Shown one piece after another: positions 1-8,203 of a DNA stretch of 64,000 nt. How positions within the stretch are numbered: the stretch's first letter is position 1; every line of letters starts with the position of its first letter. The notes beneath the pieces were generated by a model. The model ran no database searches. It was not told where the DNA came from and saw only the letters and a program-made list of their open reading frames with translations. The DNA comes from Burkholderiales bacterium (lineage in GTDB: Bacteria > Pseudomonadota > Gammaproteobacteria > Burkholderiales > Burkholderiaceae_B): assembly GCA_027484315.1 (NCBI GenBank), contig JAIXTE010000015.1, forward strand, positions 47,846 through 111,845, in the 5' to 3' direction. The position numbers were made by a program, and so were the translations under genes.

Positions 1-239
1 GTGAAACACAGTGTGACCCACATCAGAATGGGCAGGGTGAGCCACAACATCAGGTTCAGAAAAAACTCCCCTTCCATGCGCGGCTCGCTGCGGTCATCCG
101 GCAACAGGATGTCGCCCAAAGCGACAACGAACACCAGTGCGGCGATGCCGGTGTACATCCAGGCACCGCCTTGCATCATGGCATGCATCACAGCCAGAGC
201 AATCAATGGAAAGGTGGTGAATTTCAAATAGTGCTGCAT
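1..239 (-). CDS. Membrane fatty-acid desaturase / alkane hydroxylase-like protein, N-terminal part only
   Basis: The gene runs off the left edge, so only about 79 N-terminal residues are visible. They form hydrophobic segments (roughly residues 8-43 and 60-79) separated by a short acidic/polar loop containing LPDDRSEP. This resembles the start of AlkB-type hydroxylases and membrane desaturases, whose iron-binding histidine boxes would lie beyond the window. GGAG sits about 7 bases before the ATG at 239. The divergent neighbour is a FabR/DesT-like repressor, a family that controls fatty-acid desaturation, and this supports the call. Another multi-pass membrane protein cannot be excluded because no catalytic motif is in view. 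Confidence 0.5.
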   Translation of the reverse strand, partial: MQHYLKFTTFPLIALAVMHAMMQGGAWMYTGIAALVFVVALGDILLPDDRSEPRMEGEFFLNLMLWLTLPILMWVTLCF

Positions 240-303
240 AGGAAGTCTCCTTTTTGGTGGTGCCTTTTTTGTAACTCAGGCATTGTCTAGTCTGACAAAA
301 TTC

Positions 304-332
304 ATGTTAACGATTGTAAACATACTCGTCAA
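304..332 (-). promoter_or_regulatory. Promoter of the desaturase-like gene with overlapping inverted-repeat operator
   Basis: Read on the minus strand, TTGACG (332-327) and TAACAT (309-304) are separated by exactly 17 bases, a good sigma-70 promoter pointing at the ATG at 239. An imperfect 20-base palindrome at 304-323 (arms ATGTTAAC / GTAAACAT, 16 of 20 positions symmetric) covers the -10 box and most of the spacer. A repressor bound there would block RNA polymerase. The divergent TetR-family gene at 416 is the obvious candidate; this assignment is inference. Confidence 0.55.
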
Positions 333-400
333 TACTTGCAGATCACATTCTGATTAAAACTTCTAAAACAAGGATTTAAAACAGGCGCTCGGGTTTTCGT

Positions 401-406
401 TATAAT
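401..406 (+). promoter_or_regulatory. -10 element of the tetR-family gene, close to its start codon
   Basis: A perfect TATAAT lies only nine bases before the ATG at 416. No clear -35 box or Shine-Dalgarno sequence is visible. If this -10 is used, transcription begins within a few bases of the ATG and the mRNA would be leaderless or nearly so. Confidence 0.4.
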
Positions 407-415
407 CAAGGCCGT

Positions 416-1057
416 ATGACCTCCACCGCCTCCACCATTCATGGCCGCACCCGGCTAATTGACGCTGCACTGAACCTGAGCTACCAACGGCGAAGTTTCT
501 CCAGCCTGGGCATTCGCGAAATTACCCGCGAGGCCGGCCTGTCAGCCCCTGCGTTCTATCGCCATTTTGAAGACCTTGCCGACCTGGGCACCGCTGTTAT
601 TCTGGAAGTTGAAAAGGCCGTCATCGACGCTTTCACCGAAGTGCGCATGAGTACCGCCAAGGAAGCAGACCTCGACATTCGACCCATGTTGGTCAAACGG
701 TTTTTCGACTGGGCTGCAGAAAACCCGAAACCAGTGGTGGTGGGCGCCTCCGAGGCCTTTGGCCCACTCGAGCGCATGAGAAACGGTTTGAAAAAAACCA
801 TCCGGGCCATTAGCGAAGACATATGCAGCGACAATCGCATCGCCGCACTGTTGCCAGGGCTACCCAACGAAGAAATGATCGAAGTGCTGGAGGTACTGGC
901 CCAGAACGTACTGTTCATGGCGGTTGAATATGTTGAAAAACCTCATGACAGGCAAGCGATCTACGACAAAGCGCTGCGAATTGTTGCCGTCATTTTTGCG
1001 GGCGCCCATGCTACACACGCGATGAAGCTGGAACTGGACGACCTCTCAAATCCTTGA
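416..1057 (+). CDS. TetR-family regulator, FabR/DesT-like
   Basis: A 213-residue protein with an N-terminal helix-turn-helix at about residues 30-52 (SLGIREITREAG followed by FYRHF). The sequence around it closely resembles FabR, which represses unsaturated fatty-acid synthesis in Proteobacteria, with the same pattern of S-F-S-S-L, R-E-I-x-R-E-A-G and F-Y-R-H-F followed by D-L-x-x-L-G. The C-terminal ligand domain is less conserved. It is divergent from a desaturase/hydroxylase-like gene, and the shared intergenic region holds a palindrome over that gene's promoter. A role as a fatty-acid-responsive repressor of the neighbour is likely but inferred. Confidence 0.8.
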   Translation: MTSTASTIHGRTRLIDAALNLSYQRRSFSSLGIREITREAGLSAPAFYRHFEDLADLGTAVILEVEKAVIDAFTEVRMSTAKEADLDIRPMLVKRFFDWAAENPKPVVVGASEAFGPLERMRNGLKKTIRAISEDICSDNRIAALLPGLPNEEMIEVLEVLAQNVLFMAVEYVEKPHDRQAIYDKALRIVAVIFAGAHATHAMKLELDDLSNP

Positions 1058-1115
1058 TTGATACTTCGACACACAACGCGATTTAACAAAAAAGCAACAT
1101 CCTGTTTCATACGCT

Positions 1116-1143
1116 GTTTAAACGATTACACTATGTGTACACA
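1116..1143. promoter_or_regulatory. Pair of short palindromes upstream of the response regulator
   Basis: GTTTAAAC (1116-1123) and TGTGTACACA (1134-1143) are perfect palindromes whose starts are 18 bases apart, in an AT-rich gap between a TetR-family gene and an orphan response regulator. Their position suggests a control region for the gene at 1189, but no binding protein is identifiable. Confidence 0.3.
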
Positions 1144-1188
1144 AATTAACATTGTGGTATCGAAAATTCCCTTGCAGGATCCACACCT

Positions 1189-1932
1189 ATGCGTATCGCC
1201 ATACTTGAAGACGACCTGACACAAAGCGAGATGTTGCGCTGGGTGCTGGAATCCGTAAACCACAAATGTCATTGCTTCCCCACATTCAAAGGCTTTCAAA
1301 CTGCCTTGTACCGCGACAGCTTTGACCTCGTGCTGCTTGATTGGGTACTGCCAGACAGTTCAGGCCCCAAAGTCATGAACTGGATTCGCGAAACTTTGCA
1401 CATCAAAGTGCCCGTGCTGTTCATCACCTCCAAAACCGACGAAGAAAACATCGTTGAGGCCTTGAACGCTGGGGCGGACGATTACATGATCAAGCCGATT
1501 CGTCGCGGAGAACTGGTGGCTCGGGTCAATGCCTTGCTGCGCCGCGCTTACCCTGAATTAACAGCACCCGAAGTGTTTGAAATTGCGGAACTTGAATTTC
1601 ATCCCAAGTTTTCAACCGTGGTGCGTCATGGCAAGCGGGTCGTGCTGACCCAAAAGGAATTTGATCTCGCGCTGCTGCTGTTTCGCAACCTCGGCAAGCC
1701 CCTATCCCGCTCACACATTCAGGAAAGCGTCTGGGGCCGTGACACCGACCTGCCATCGCGAACCATGGACACCCACATTTCCCGAGTGCGCTCCAAGCTC
1801 GGCCTGCGGCCGGAACAAGGTTTCCGCCTGACGCCTGTGTATGGCTTCGGCTACAAGCTTGAGCAGGTGGACCACGAAGGCAAGTCACCCAGCCTGGCAA
1901 AAATCAAACGCCAACTCGCTGAAAACAGCTAA
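1189..1932 (+). CDS. OmpR/PhoB-family response regulator (orphan)
   Basis: A 247-residue two-domain regulator. The receiver domain (about 1-118) has the acidic pair D8/D9, the phospho-acceptor D51 in LLDWVLPD, T80 and K102 in IKPIRRGEL. The C-terminal winged helix (about 128-228) includes LTQKEFDLALLLFRN and THISRVRSKLGL, typical of Trans_reg_C domains. No histidine kinase gene is adjacent, so the partner is unknown. The tail after residue 228 is short and basic. The following gene, hemA, appears to have its own -10 element, so the regulator is probably transcribed alone. Confidence 0.85.
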   Translation: MRIAILEDDLTQSEMLRWVLESVNHKCHCFPTFKGFQTALYRDSFDLVLLDWVLPDSSGPKVMNWIRETLHIKVPVLFITSKTDEENIVEALNAGADDYMIKPIRRGELVARVNALLRRAYPELTAPEVFEIAELEFHPKFSTVVRHGKRVVLTQKEFDLALLLFRNLGKPLSRSHIQESVWGRDTDLPSRTMDTHISRVRSKLGLRPEQGFRLTPVYGFGYKLEQVDHEGKSPSLAKIKRQLAENS

Positions 1933-1954
1933 GAGCCCCAGCGGCTTCGCGCGT

Positions 1955-1960
1955 TATAAT
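1955..1960 (+). promoter_or_regulatory. Candidate -10 element of hemA
   Basis: A perfect TATAAT lies 26 bases before the hemA ATG, in the short gap after the response regulator. The -35 region is poor, so the promoter is only suggested. Confidence 0.35.
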
Positions 1961-1986
1961 GAAGGGTTTTCCGCCCAGTAGGTATC

Positions 1987-3255
1987 ATGGAGCTTTTTGC
2001 AGTCGGCCTGAATTACCAATCCGCACCGCTCGCTTTGCGCGAGCGCTTGGCGTTTCCGGCCGAACAATTGCAGGAAGCGCTGCGCGGCCTTGCGCAACGC
2101 GTGCAGGCACCTGAAGCCGCCATTCTGTCCACCTGCAACCGCACGGAAGTGTATTGCGCCAGCAGCAACATCGAACAGCTCAAGCTCGAATTGCTCGAAT
2201 GGCTGGCCAACAACCGCAACATACCCCCCCAGGAATTGAGCCCCCATCTTTACATTCTTCCCCAACAGGAAGTGGTACGCCATGCGTTTCGCGTGGCCAG
2301 CGGGCTCGACTCCATGGTACTGGGTGAAGCACAAATTCTGGGGCAAATGAAACAGGCTGCACGCACTGCGGAAGAAGCGGGCACCCTGGGGCAAATGCTG
2401 CACCAACTGTTCCAACGTACTTTCTCTGTTGCGAAAGAGGTGCGGTCACACACTGAAATTGGCGCCCATTCGGTGTCCATGGCTTCCGCAGCAGTGAAAC
2501 TGGCCAGTCGTATTTTTGGCGACCTCAGCAAACGCCACGTGCTGTTTGTCGGCGCAGGGGAAATGATTCAGCTGTGTGCCACCCACTTTGCAGCGCAAAA
2601 CCCCAAAAGCATCACCATTGCCAACCGAAGCGCAGACCGCGCACAGCATCTGGCCAATGCCCATGGTGCATCGGTTATCGGACTGGCCCAAGTGCCAGAA
2701 CAACTTGCAAAATCGGACATCGTGATTTCCTGCACGGCCAGCACCCTTCCCATCATTGGCCTGGGCATGGTGGAAGCAGCCTGCAAAAAACGCAAGCATG
2801 AACCTATCTTCATGCTGGACCTGGCCGTACCCCGCGACATTGAAACCCAGGTGAGCAAGCTGGATGATGTGTTCCTGTATTCGGTCGACGACCTCAGCCA
2901 GATTGTCCAGGAAGGCCGTGAACAACGGGCTGCAGCAGTGGAACAGGCCGAAGTCATTATTGAATCGCAGGTTCAGGGCTTCATGAGATGGATGAGTGAA
3001 CGCTCGCTGGTGCCCACCATCCAGGAAATTCACCAAAAAGCAGACGACATTGCCCAGCTTGAGCTGGAGCACGCCCGCAAACAACTGGCCAAAGGCACCC
3101 CCGCGGACGAGGTGCTGCAGCTGATGGCCCACCGCATGAGCGCCAAATTCATGCACGGCCCCATGCAGGCCCTGCACCAGGCCACCCCTGTCGAACGGGA
3201 AGCCCTCTCCAAGTGGCTTCCGCAACTTTTCAACATCAAGAACACAGACAAATAG
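1987..3255 (+). CDS. hemA: Glutamyl-tRNA reductase
   Basis: A 422-residue protein catalysing NADPH-dependent reduction of glutamyl-tRNA to glutamate-1-semialdehyde, the first committed step of C5-pathway tetrapyrrole synthesis. The catalytic cysteine is C50 in STCNRTEVYC. The NADPH-binding GAGEM motif is at 189-193, and a helical dimerisation domain follows after about residue 310. Length is normal for the family. The stop is followed directly by the ATG of prfA. The order hemA-prfA-prmC is widely conserved in Proteobacteria and argues for one transcript. Confidence 0.97.
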   Translation: MELFAVGLNYQSAPLALRERLAFPAEQLQEALRGLAQRVQAPEAAILSTCNRTEVYCASSNIEQLKLELLEWLANNRNIPPQELSPHLYILPQQEVVRHAFRVASGLDSMVLGEAQILGQMKQAARTAEEAGTLGQMLHQLFQRTFSVAKEVRSHTEIGAHSVSMASAAVKLASRIFGDLSKRHVLFVGAGEMIQLCATHFAAQNPKSITIANRSADRAQHLANAHGASVIGLAQVPEQLAKSDIVISCTASTLPIIGLGMVEAACKKRKHEPIFMLDLAVPRDIETQVSKLDDVFLYSVDDLSQIVQEGREQRAAAVEQAEVIIESQVQGFMRWMSERSLVPTIQEIHQKADDIAQLELEHARKQLAKGTPADEVLQLMAHRMSAKFMHGPMQALHQATPVEREALSKWLPQLFNIKNTDK

Positions 3256-4338
3256 ATGAATGACAGCATGCGGAACCGGCTCACGCGCCTCTCCGAGCGC
3301 CTGGCCGACCTTGAAGAATTTCTTTCTTCGCAGAACGCCGCCAATGACATGGCGCAGTTCAAGGCCATCACGCGCGAACGCTCCGAATTGCTGCCAGCCA
3401 CTGAACGGTTTGCCGAATACCAAAGCATTGAAGCCGACCTGAACACGGCGCGCGAATGGCTTTCCGATCCAGACATGCGCGACATGGCCCGCGAGGAAAT
3501 AGCGCAAAACGAAGCCAAACTCGCACAACTGGAAGCAGACTTGCAACGCCTGCTGCTGCCCAAAGACCCCAATGACCACCGCAATGCCATGCTCGAAATT
3601 CGCGCCGGCACGGGTGGAGATGAATCAGCCCTGTTCGCAGGCGACCTGTTTCGCATGTACACAAGGTTTGCGGAACGCCAGGGCTGGCAAATCGAGGTCA
3701 TGAGCGCAAGCGATTCCGAGCTGGGTGGCTACAAGGAAGTGATTGTTCGCCTGGCAGGCGACAATGTGTACAAGCACCTGAAGTTCGAGTCCGGCGGGCA
3801 CCGAGTACAGCGTGTGCCGGCCACCGAGAGCCAGGGGCGCATCCACACCTCCGCCTGCACAGTGGCCGTGATGGCAGAACCCGACGAAGCGGAAGTTATT
3901 GAAATCAACCCGGCCGACTTGCGCATCGACACCTACCGCGCCAGCGGTGCTGGTGGCCAGCACATCAACAAAACAGACTCCGCTGTTCGAATTACCCACC
4001 TGCCCACCGGCCTTGTGGTGGAGTGCCAGGACGAACGCAGCCAGCACAAAAACAAGGCCAAAGCCATGAAAGTGCTGAATGTGCGCCTGCAAGACAAAAT
4101 TGACCGGGAACGGCAGGCCGCTGAAGCCTCTGAACGCCGCAGCCTGGTCGGTTCTGGCGACCGTTCCGAACGAATTCGCACCTACAACTTTCCACAGGGG
4201 CGAATGACAGATCACAGAATCAACTTGACCCTGTACAAGCTCGACTACATCATGGACGGTGACCTGAATGACCTGATGAACGGCCTGACCGCCTTCCATG
4301 AAGCGGAGCTCCTCGCTGAAATCACCGCCAAAGAATGA
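3256..4338 (+). CDS. prfA: Peptide chain release factor 1
   Basis: A 360-residue class I release factor reading UAA and UAG. The GGQ motif that enters the peptidyl-transferase centre is at 233-235 ([10 protein letters not shown]). The stop-codon recognition tripeptide is PAT at 188-190, the RF1 type and not the SPF of RF2. The N-terminal third is a helical domain. The ATG abuts the hemA stop codon, and the 3-prime end overlaps prmC by four bases (ATGA), which puts the factor next to the enzyme that methylates its GGQ glutamine. Confidence 0.97.
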   Translation: MNDSMRNRLTRLSERLADLEEFLSSQNAANDMAQFKAITRERSELLPATERFAEYQSIEADLNTAREWLSDPDMRDMAREEIAQNEAKLAQLEADLQRLLLPKDPNDHRNAMLEIRAGTGGDESALFAGDLFRMYTRFAERQGWQIEVMSASDSELGGYKEVIVRLAGDNVYKHLKFESGGHRVQRVPATESQGRIHTSACTVAVMAEPDEAEVIEINPADLRIDTYRASGAGGQHINKTDSAVRITHLPTGLVVECQDERSQHKNKAKAMKVLNVRLQDKIDRERQAAEASERRSLVGSGDRSERIRTYNFPQGRMTDHRINLTLYKLDYIMDGDLNDLMNGLTAFHEAELLAEITAKE

Positions 4339-5198
4339 GTGCACATCCGCAATCCACCATTGAATCGGTGCTTCAACAAACCCGCGCAGAAACAGGCCTG
4401 CCGCCCAGTGAACTGCGCATCCTGATGAGCCACATCACCGGGCTGGACCGCGTGGGCTTGCTCACCAAAGGCGATCGCCCGCTGCACACCGACAAAATCG
4501 CCCTATTCAAATCATTGGCCGACAAGCGTCAGCAGGGCCAGCCCATCGCGTACCTGGTTGAACACAAGGAGTTCTATTCCCGACCATTTTTCGTGGATTC
4601 GCGTGTGCTGATACCGCGGCCGGAAACTGAAGAACTGGTTGAACACGCCCTGGGGTTTCTGGAAAGCAAGTCGACAGAGAACCTGTTGACCCGTGTACTG
4701 GACATTGGCTGCGGAAGCGGTGCCATCGCCATCTCGCTTGCCCTGGAAAACCCTATTCTAGAAGTCACGGCAAGCGACATCTCCGTGGATGCATTGTGGG
4801 TCGCGCAATTCAACGCCAACGAACTGGGCGCCAAGAATGTTCGATTCGTTCAATCCGACCTTTTTTCCGGACTGCTGAACCATAGCCCCGCACTGGCTTT
4901 CGACCTGATTTGCAGCAACCCGCCCTACATTGAACAGGGCGATAAGCACCTTGCCCAAGGCGACTTGCGTTTTGAGCCCGCAATAGCGCTGACGGACGGC
5001 GGAGACGGTCTGCATTTCTACCGGGAAATTGCCCGCCAAAGCCCCACCCTGCTTCGGGCCGGTGGGGGCGTGTTGGTGGAGCACGGCTACAACCAGCAAG
5101 AAGCAGTCCTTGCCATTTTTTCCCAACCGCCCTACACCCAGGTACAAGGTCTGCCCGACCTGGCCGGCACCCCGCGCTTCGTGTTCGCAAGGGCTTAA
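4335..5198 (+). CDS. prmC: Release factor glutamine N5-methyltransferase
   Basis: A 287-residue SAM-dependent enzyme that methylates the GGQ glutamine of release factors. The SAM-binding motif DIGCGSGA is at 123-130 and the catalytic NPPY at 195-198 (CSNPPYIE). An N-terminal helical substrate-binding domain precedes them. The start overlaps the prfA stop as ATGA, which suggests translational coupling. Confidence 0.95.
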   Translation: MSAHPQSTIESVLQQTRAETGLPPSELRILMSHITGLDRVGLLTKGDRPLHTDKIALFKSLADKRQQGQPIAYLVEHKEFYSRPFFVDSRVLIPRPETEELVEHALGFLESKSTENLLTRVLDIGCGSGAIAISLALENPILEVTASDISVDALWVAQFNANELGAKNVRFVQSDLFSGLLNHSPALAFDLICSNPPYIEQGDKHLAQGDLRFEPAIALTDGGDGLHFYREIARQSPTLLRAGGGVLVEHGYNQQEAVLAIFSQPPYTQVQGLPDLAGTPRFVFARA

Positions 5199-5301
5199 AT
5201 CCGCGCGCATTCACTCGCAAGGCATTGAAAACGAGCGTTTTGTACCCACATCCAGTACACTACAGGGTTGTAGCAATTCATCCCATTGAAAGGAATTTTT
5301 T

Positions 5302-5634
5302 ATGAGCGCTCGCGATTCAATTCATGAAACCGTTACCAGCCACCCCGTGGTTCTGTTCATGAAAGGAACAGCCCAGTTCCCTATGTGCGGTTTTTCTGGC
5401 CGCGCCATTCAAATTCTAAAGGCCTGTGAAGCGGAAAAAGTCGTCACCGTTAACGTGCTGGATGATCCGGAAATTCGTCAGGGCATCAAGGAATATGCAA
5501 ACTGGCCAACCATTCCGCAGTTGTATGTCAACGGCGAGTTTTTGGGCGGCTGCGACATCATGACAGAGATGTATCAAAGCGGCGAATTGCAGGCATTGAT
5601 CGCCACGGCGAACGCCTCCTCGAAGTCCGAATAA
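5302..5634 (+). CDS. grxD: Monothiol glutaredoxin, Grx4 type
   Basis: A 110-residue CGFS-type glutaredoxin with the active-site sequence CGFS at residues 29-32. Proteins of this type bind a [2Fe-2S] cluster with glutathione, usually with a BolA partner, and act in iron-sulfur delivery. WPTIPQLYVNGEFLGGCDI is the usual glutathione-site region. AAAGGA stands about 9 bases before the ATG. A BolA-family gene (ibaG) lies elsewhere in this window at 24270. Confidence 0.95.
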   Translation: MSARDSIHETVTSHPVVLFMKGTAQFPMCGFSGRAIQILKACEAEKVVTVNVLDDPEIRQGIKEYANWPTIPQLYVNGEFLGGCDIMTEMYQSGELQALIATANASSKSE

Positions 5635-5692
5635 ACATGAAACCGGCCGCAGCAGCATCCAGCTCGCGGCGGCCACATTCAGGCATCCAATC

Positions 5693-6289
5693 TTGAGCAG
5701 CACCCTTCCCCACTCTTTCAAACAATCCATCACTGTGGCCATTACCGGCGCCAGTGGTGCCTTGTATGGCCTGAAAATTCTTGACCTGTTGCGCGCACGC
5801 GGCGACACGGAAATTCATTTGGTCATTTCTTCGTCAGGTTGGCTCACCCTCGCCAGTGAAAGCGATTTAAGCAAAACTGAGATTGAGGCCAAGGCACATG
5901 TCGTGCATTCGCCCAAGTCGGTTGGCAACTGCATTGCCAGTGGGTCTTATCCGTCCATGGGCATGGTCATTGCGCCTTGCTCAATGCACACCCTGGCTGC
6001 AGTGGCGCATGGCCTGTCGAACAACCTGATCAGCCGGGCTGCAGACGTTGTACTGAAAGAACGACGCAGGCTCGTCATCATGCCGCGCGAAACCCCGCTG
6101 AACTTGGCCCATCTGCGAAACATGGTCAGCGTGACTGAAATGGGAGGCATTGTTATGCCCCCAGTTCCCGCCCTTTACCAGCGGCCTGAAAGTATTGACG
6201 CCATGGTCACCGACACTGCCCAACACGCCCTTCAGCTTTTGGGATTGCCGAATGTAAAACGCAACGAGTGGCAGGGCTTGGGCAGTTAA
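5693..6289 (+). CDS. ubiX: Flavin prenyltransferase UbiX
   Basis: A 198-residue member of the UbiX/Pad1 family, which makes prenylated FMN for the UbiD decarboxylase of ubiquinone synthesis. The FMN-binding loop TGASGALYGLKIL is near residue 19, and SMHTLAAVAHGLSNNLISRAADV and VIMPRETPLNLAHLRNM match the family core. The start appears to be TTG at 5693, because no ATG or GTG lies at a suitable place upstream and the family core begins about 14 residues later. The downstream neighbour is convergent. Confidence 0.9.
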   Translation: MSSTLPHSFKQSITVAITGASGALYGLKILDLLRARGDTEIHLVISSSGWLTLASESDLSKTEIEAKAHVVHSPKSVGNCIASGSYPSMGMVIAPCSMHTLAAVAHGLSNNLISRAADVVLKERRRLVIMPRETPLNLAHLRNMVSVTEMGGIVMPPVPALYQRPESIDAMVTDTAQHALQLLGLPNVKRNEWQGLGS

Positions 6290-6361
6290 AACGCGCCAGG
6301 TAAGCACCCACCCTTCACTCGCCAGCTTTCCACTATGACTTGATCCGCAGTGCGCGATCGA

Positions 6362-7228
6362 TCAAGCCGGCACATGGAAGCGCTGCAACAGCCTTTCCTC
6401 GCCATCCAATCCCAATTCAGTGAGCATGCTGCGCAAGCGTTGCGCAGCTTTGGGGTTCGATTTCTGGTGCTTCCTGGCAACAATCAACTCGTTTTTCATT
6501 GAGTGTTCCCACCCCACCAACTCCGTCACAGTGACCTGATAACCGTGCGCTTCAAGCTGCAAACAGCGCAGCACATTGGTCAACTGGCTACCAAACTCAC
6601 GGGTGTGCAACGGGTGCCGCCACATCTCCACCAAACTGGTTTTACCCAGCTGACTTGATTTGTTTTGCCGCAAATGTGAAGCCACTTCCGCTTGGCAACA
6701 AGGCACAACGACCATGAACTTTGCATTTTTCTTGAGCCCGAATGAGATGGCGTCGTCAGTGGCTGTATTACAGGCATGCAGCGCGGTCACAATGTCCACC
6801 TCATCGGGCAAGTCAGCGTGTTCAGTGGCTTGTGCCACAGGCAAATTGATGAACTTCATGCCTGCCGTGAAGCCCAGTTTTTCCGCCAACTGTGCCGACT
6901 TGTCTACCAAGTCCTGCCGTGTTTCCACACCTGCTACTACGGCTCCTTCAGGGTGCTGCTTGATGTACAGGTCGTACAAGATGAAACCGAGGTAAGACTT
7001 GCCCGCACCATGATCCACCAGGTACACCTTTCCGTCACCAGCCTTGCGTACCTCATCGATCAAAGGTTCAATGAAATGGGTCAGGTGATAAACCTGCTTC
7101 AGCTTTCTTCGACTGTCTTGGTTGATACCACCTTCGCGCGTCACAATGTGCAAAGCCTTGAGCAGATCAATCGACTGCCCAGGCTTCAAGTCCAGGGAAT
7201 CAAGCGGGTTCTTTTTGGTTTTGGACAT
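6362..7228 (-). CDS. Class I SAM-dependent methyltransferase (Methyltransf_32-like)
   Basis: A 288-residue protein with a SAM-binding motif VDHGAGKSYL at about 71-80, then ALHACNTATDDA and VVPCCQAEV, a combination seen in the Methyltransf_32 group of class I methyltransferases. The substrate is unknown. I chose the ATG at 7228, although the frame stays open to 7462. The upstream extension contains a 40-bp tandem repeat whose length is not a multiple of three, so it would be read in two frames and is unlikely to be protein-coding. No obvious Shine-Dalgarno sequence is present. Confidence 0.7.
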   Translation of the reverse strand: MSKTKKNPLDSLDLKPGQSIDLLKALHIVTREGGINQDSRRKLKQVYHLTHFIEPLIDEVRKAGDGKVYLVDHGAGKSYLGFILYDLYIKQHPEGAVVAGVETRQDLVDKSAQLAEKLGFTAGMKFINLPVAQATEHADLPDEVDIVTALHACNTATDDAISFGLKKNAKFMVVVPCCQAEVASHLRQNKSSQLGKTSLVEMWRHPLHTREFGSQLTNVLRCLQLEAHGYQVTVTELVGWEHSMKNELIVARKHQKSNPKAAQRLRSMLTELGLDGEERLLQRFHVPA

Positions 7229-7310
7229 GCTGGTTTGCTGCAGTGAATTCAATGCCCACAGTGTAAAGCGTTCTCGCAGTTCACCCGCCTGATTTAAGCC
7301 CCCTCGGTGC

Positions 7311-7390
7311 GATTCAGTTGACTTATCGTAGGGTGAAGCCCATTCGGCCCGATTCAGTTGACTCATCTTAGGGTAAAGCCCATTTGGCGC
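7311..7390. repeat. Two tandem copies of a 40-bp unit
   Basis: Copies at 7311-7350 and 7351-7390 both begin GATTCAGTTGACT and agree at 35 of 40 positions. The bases before the first copy (AAGCCCCCTCGGTGC) look like the end of another, decayed unit. The array lies just upstream of the methyltransferase gene. It could hold binding sites for a regulator or be a neutral duplication; its function is unknown. Confidence 0.85.
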
Positions 7391-7836
7391 GAATTCCAAT
7401 CGCTCGCCTGAAAACCTTTTATCCCTTTTTGACCACGTCACACCGCTCACTGAAATCGGCAAAACACATTACCGATTTCGGTGGAGCCCTTCGGGCCCAC
7501 GCAGCGTGCCGGATCAAACGGGCAGGTTTTCTTGAATGGCGAGACGATTGGAACCTCGCTGCCTCGTGAGCTTGACTCCGACCGTGATTGATCGCGCGTC
7601 GGTGGGCGCTGAATGTGACGGGTTGACGCCTGCCCTAGCGTTGGCGCTGGTGCTGGAACTACTCCGATCGGTGCGTTGAAGGGCCTGCGCCGGGTTGAGC
7701 TTCAACAGCGTGGCCAAGCCCGCTGCCCGCAGGAACCCGCTGCGTCTGGGCCTTCCCGGCAGTGCACTTGTACATGCCGCACATTCATGAAAACCGCCCG
7801 GTTTGAACAAGGCTTGAATGCTCGCGCAACGCGCGA

Positions 7837-7874
7837 CACCCAAGCCCGACCTTGTTTTTTGTCGGGTTTGGGTG
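7837..7874 (+). other. Long inverted repeat / RNA hairpin
   Basis: Arms of 14 bases (CACCCAAGCCCGAC and GTCGGGTTTGGGTG) pair fully if one G-U pair is allowed, around a 10-base loop, CTTGTTTTTT. The U-run is in the loop and no U-run follows the stem on either strand, so this is not a standard intrinsic terminator. It could be part of an unannotated RNA, a protein-binding site or a relic of a mobile element. Confidence 0.6.
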
Positions 7875-8113
7875 AATGAACAGCCTTGGTTCAAGAAGGG
7901 ATCAACGGTTTTCTGTGCGGGATGTACAAGGCACGCTGGGGAAGCCACAAATAGCAGTCCAAATTAACGTTACGGCGAATAGGATTCGCGCTGAGGTAGC
8001 AAAAATCAGAGGCACATTTCTACGCAACGGAACGACCAAGGCGAGATGGAAGACACATGATCAGCGTTCGATTCAAATTTGGTGGAAAATTTCTCAGAAC
8101 TTCGAGAGAAGAA

Positions 8114-8189
8114 TGGTGCCGCTTGTCGGATTCGAACTGACGACCTACCGCTTACAAGGCGGTTGCTCTACCAACTGAGCTAAAGCGGC
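8114..8189 (-). tRNA. tRNA-Thr (anticodon UGU)
   Basis: A 76-nt cloverleaf with the CCA end encoded. The acceptor arm GCCGCTT pairs with AAGCGGC, the D-arm is GCTC/GAGC, and the anticodon stem ACCGC/GCGGT encloses CTTGTAA, giving anticodon UGU. The T-arm GTCAG/CCGAC contains one A-C mismatch. It lies 14 bases after the sspB stop codon on the same strand and is probably cut from the same transcript. Confidence 0.95.
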
Positions 8190-8203
8190 ACTTAAGAGAA
8201 GCG

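Larger units (their letters stand above)
7229..8113. other. Gene-free stretch of 885 bp
   Basis: Between the methyltransferase start and tRNA-Thr I find no convincing gene. Open frames here (for example minus strand 7514-7948 and plus strand 7876-8178) show no recognisable domain, and the latter reads into the tRNA. The stretch holds a 40-bp tandem repeat (7311-7390), a short GC-rich segment (about 7481-7513) and a long hairpin (7837-7874). The minus frame near 7650-7760 has a plausible-looking LLKLNPAQAL segment that could be debris of an old membrane-protein gene, but this is too weak to annotate. Confidence 0.6.

Noticed and set aside
1..231. Plus-strand open frame of 76 codons at the left edge
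   Set aside because: The minus strand encodes a hydrophobic protein with a good ribosome-binding site and promoter; the plus frame is its shadow.
2446..3579. Long minus-strand open frame (377 codons) opposite hemA and prfA
   Set aside because: It is antisense to two genes with complete family motifs, has a His/Phe/Gly-rich composition typical of mirror frames and shows no domain.
7229..7462. N-terminal extension of the methyltransferase up to 7462
   Set aside because: It would translate a 40-bp tandem repeat in two different frames, and the family core begins after the ATG at 7228.
7514..7948. Minus-strand frame of 144 codons in the gene-free stretch
   Set aside because: No domain, no ribosome-binding site, unbiased composition and a hairpin inside it. 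A short LLKLNPAQAL segment hints at gene debris but is not enough.
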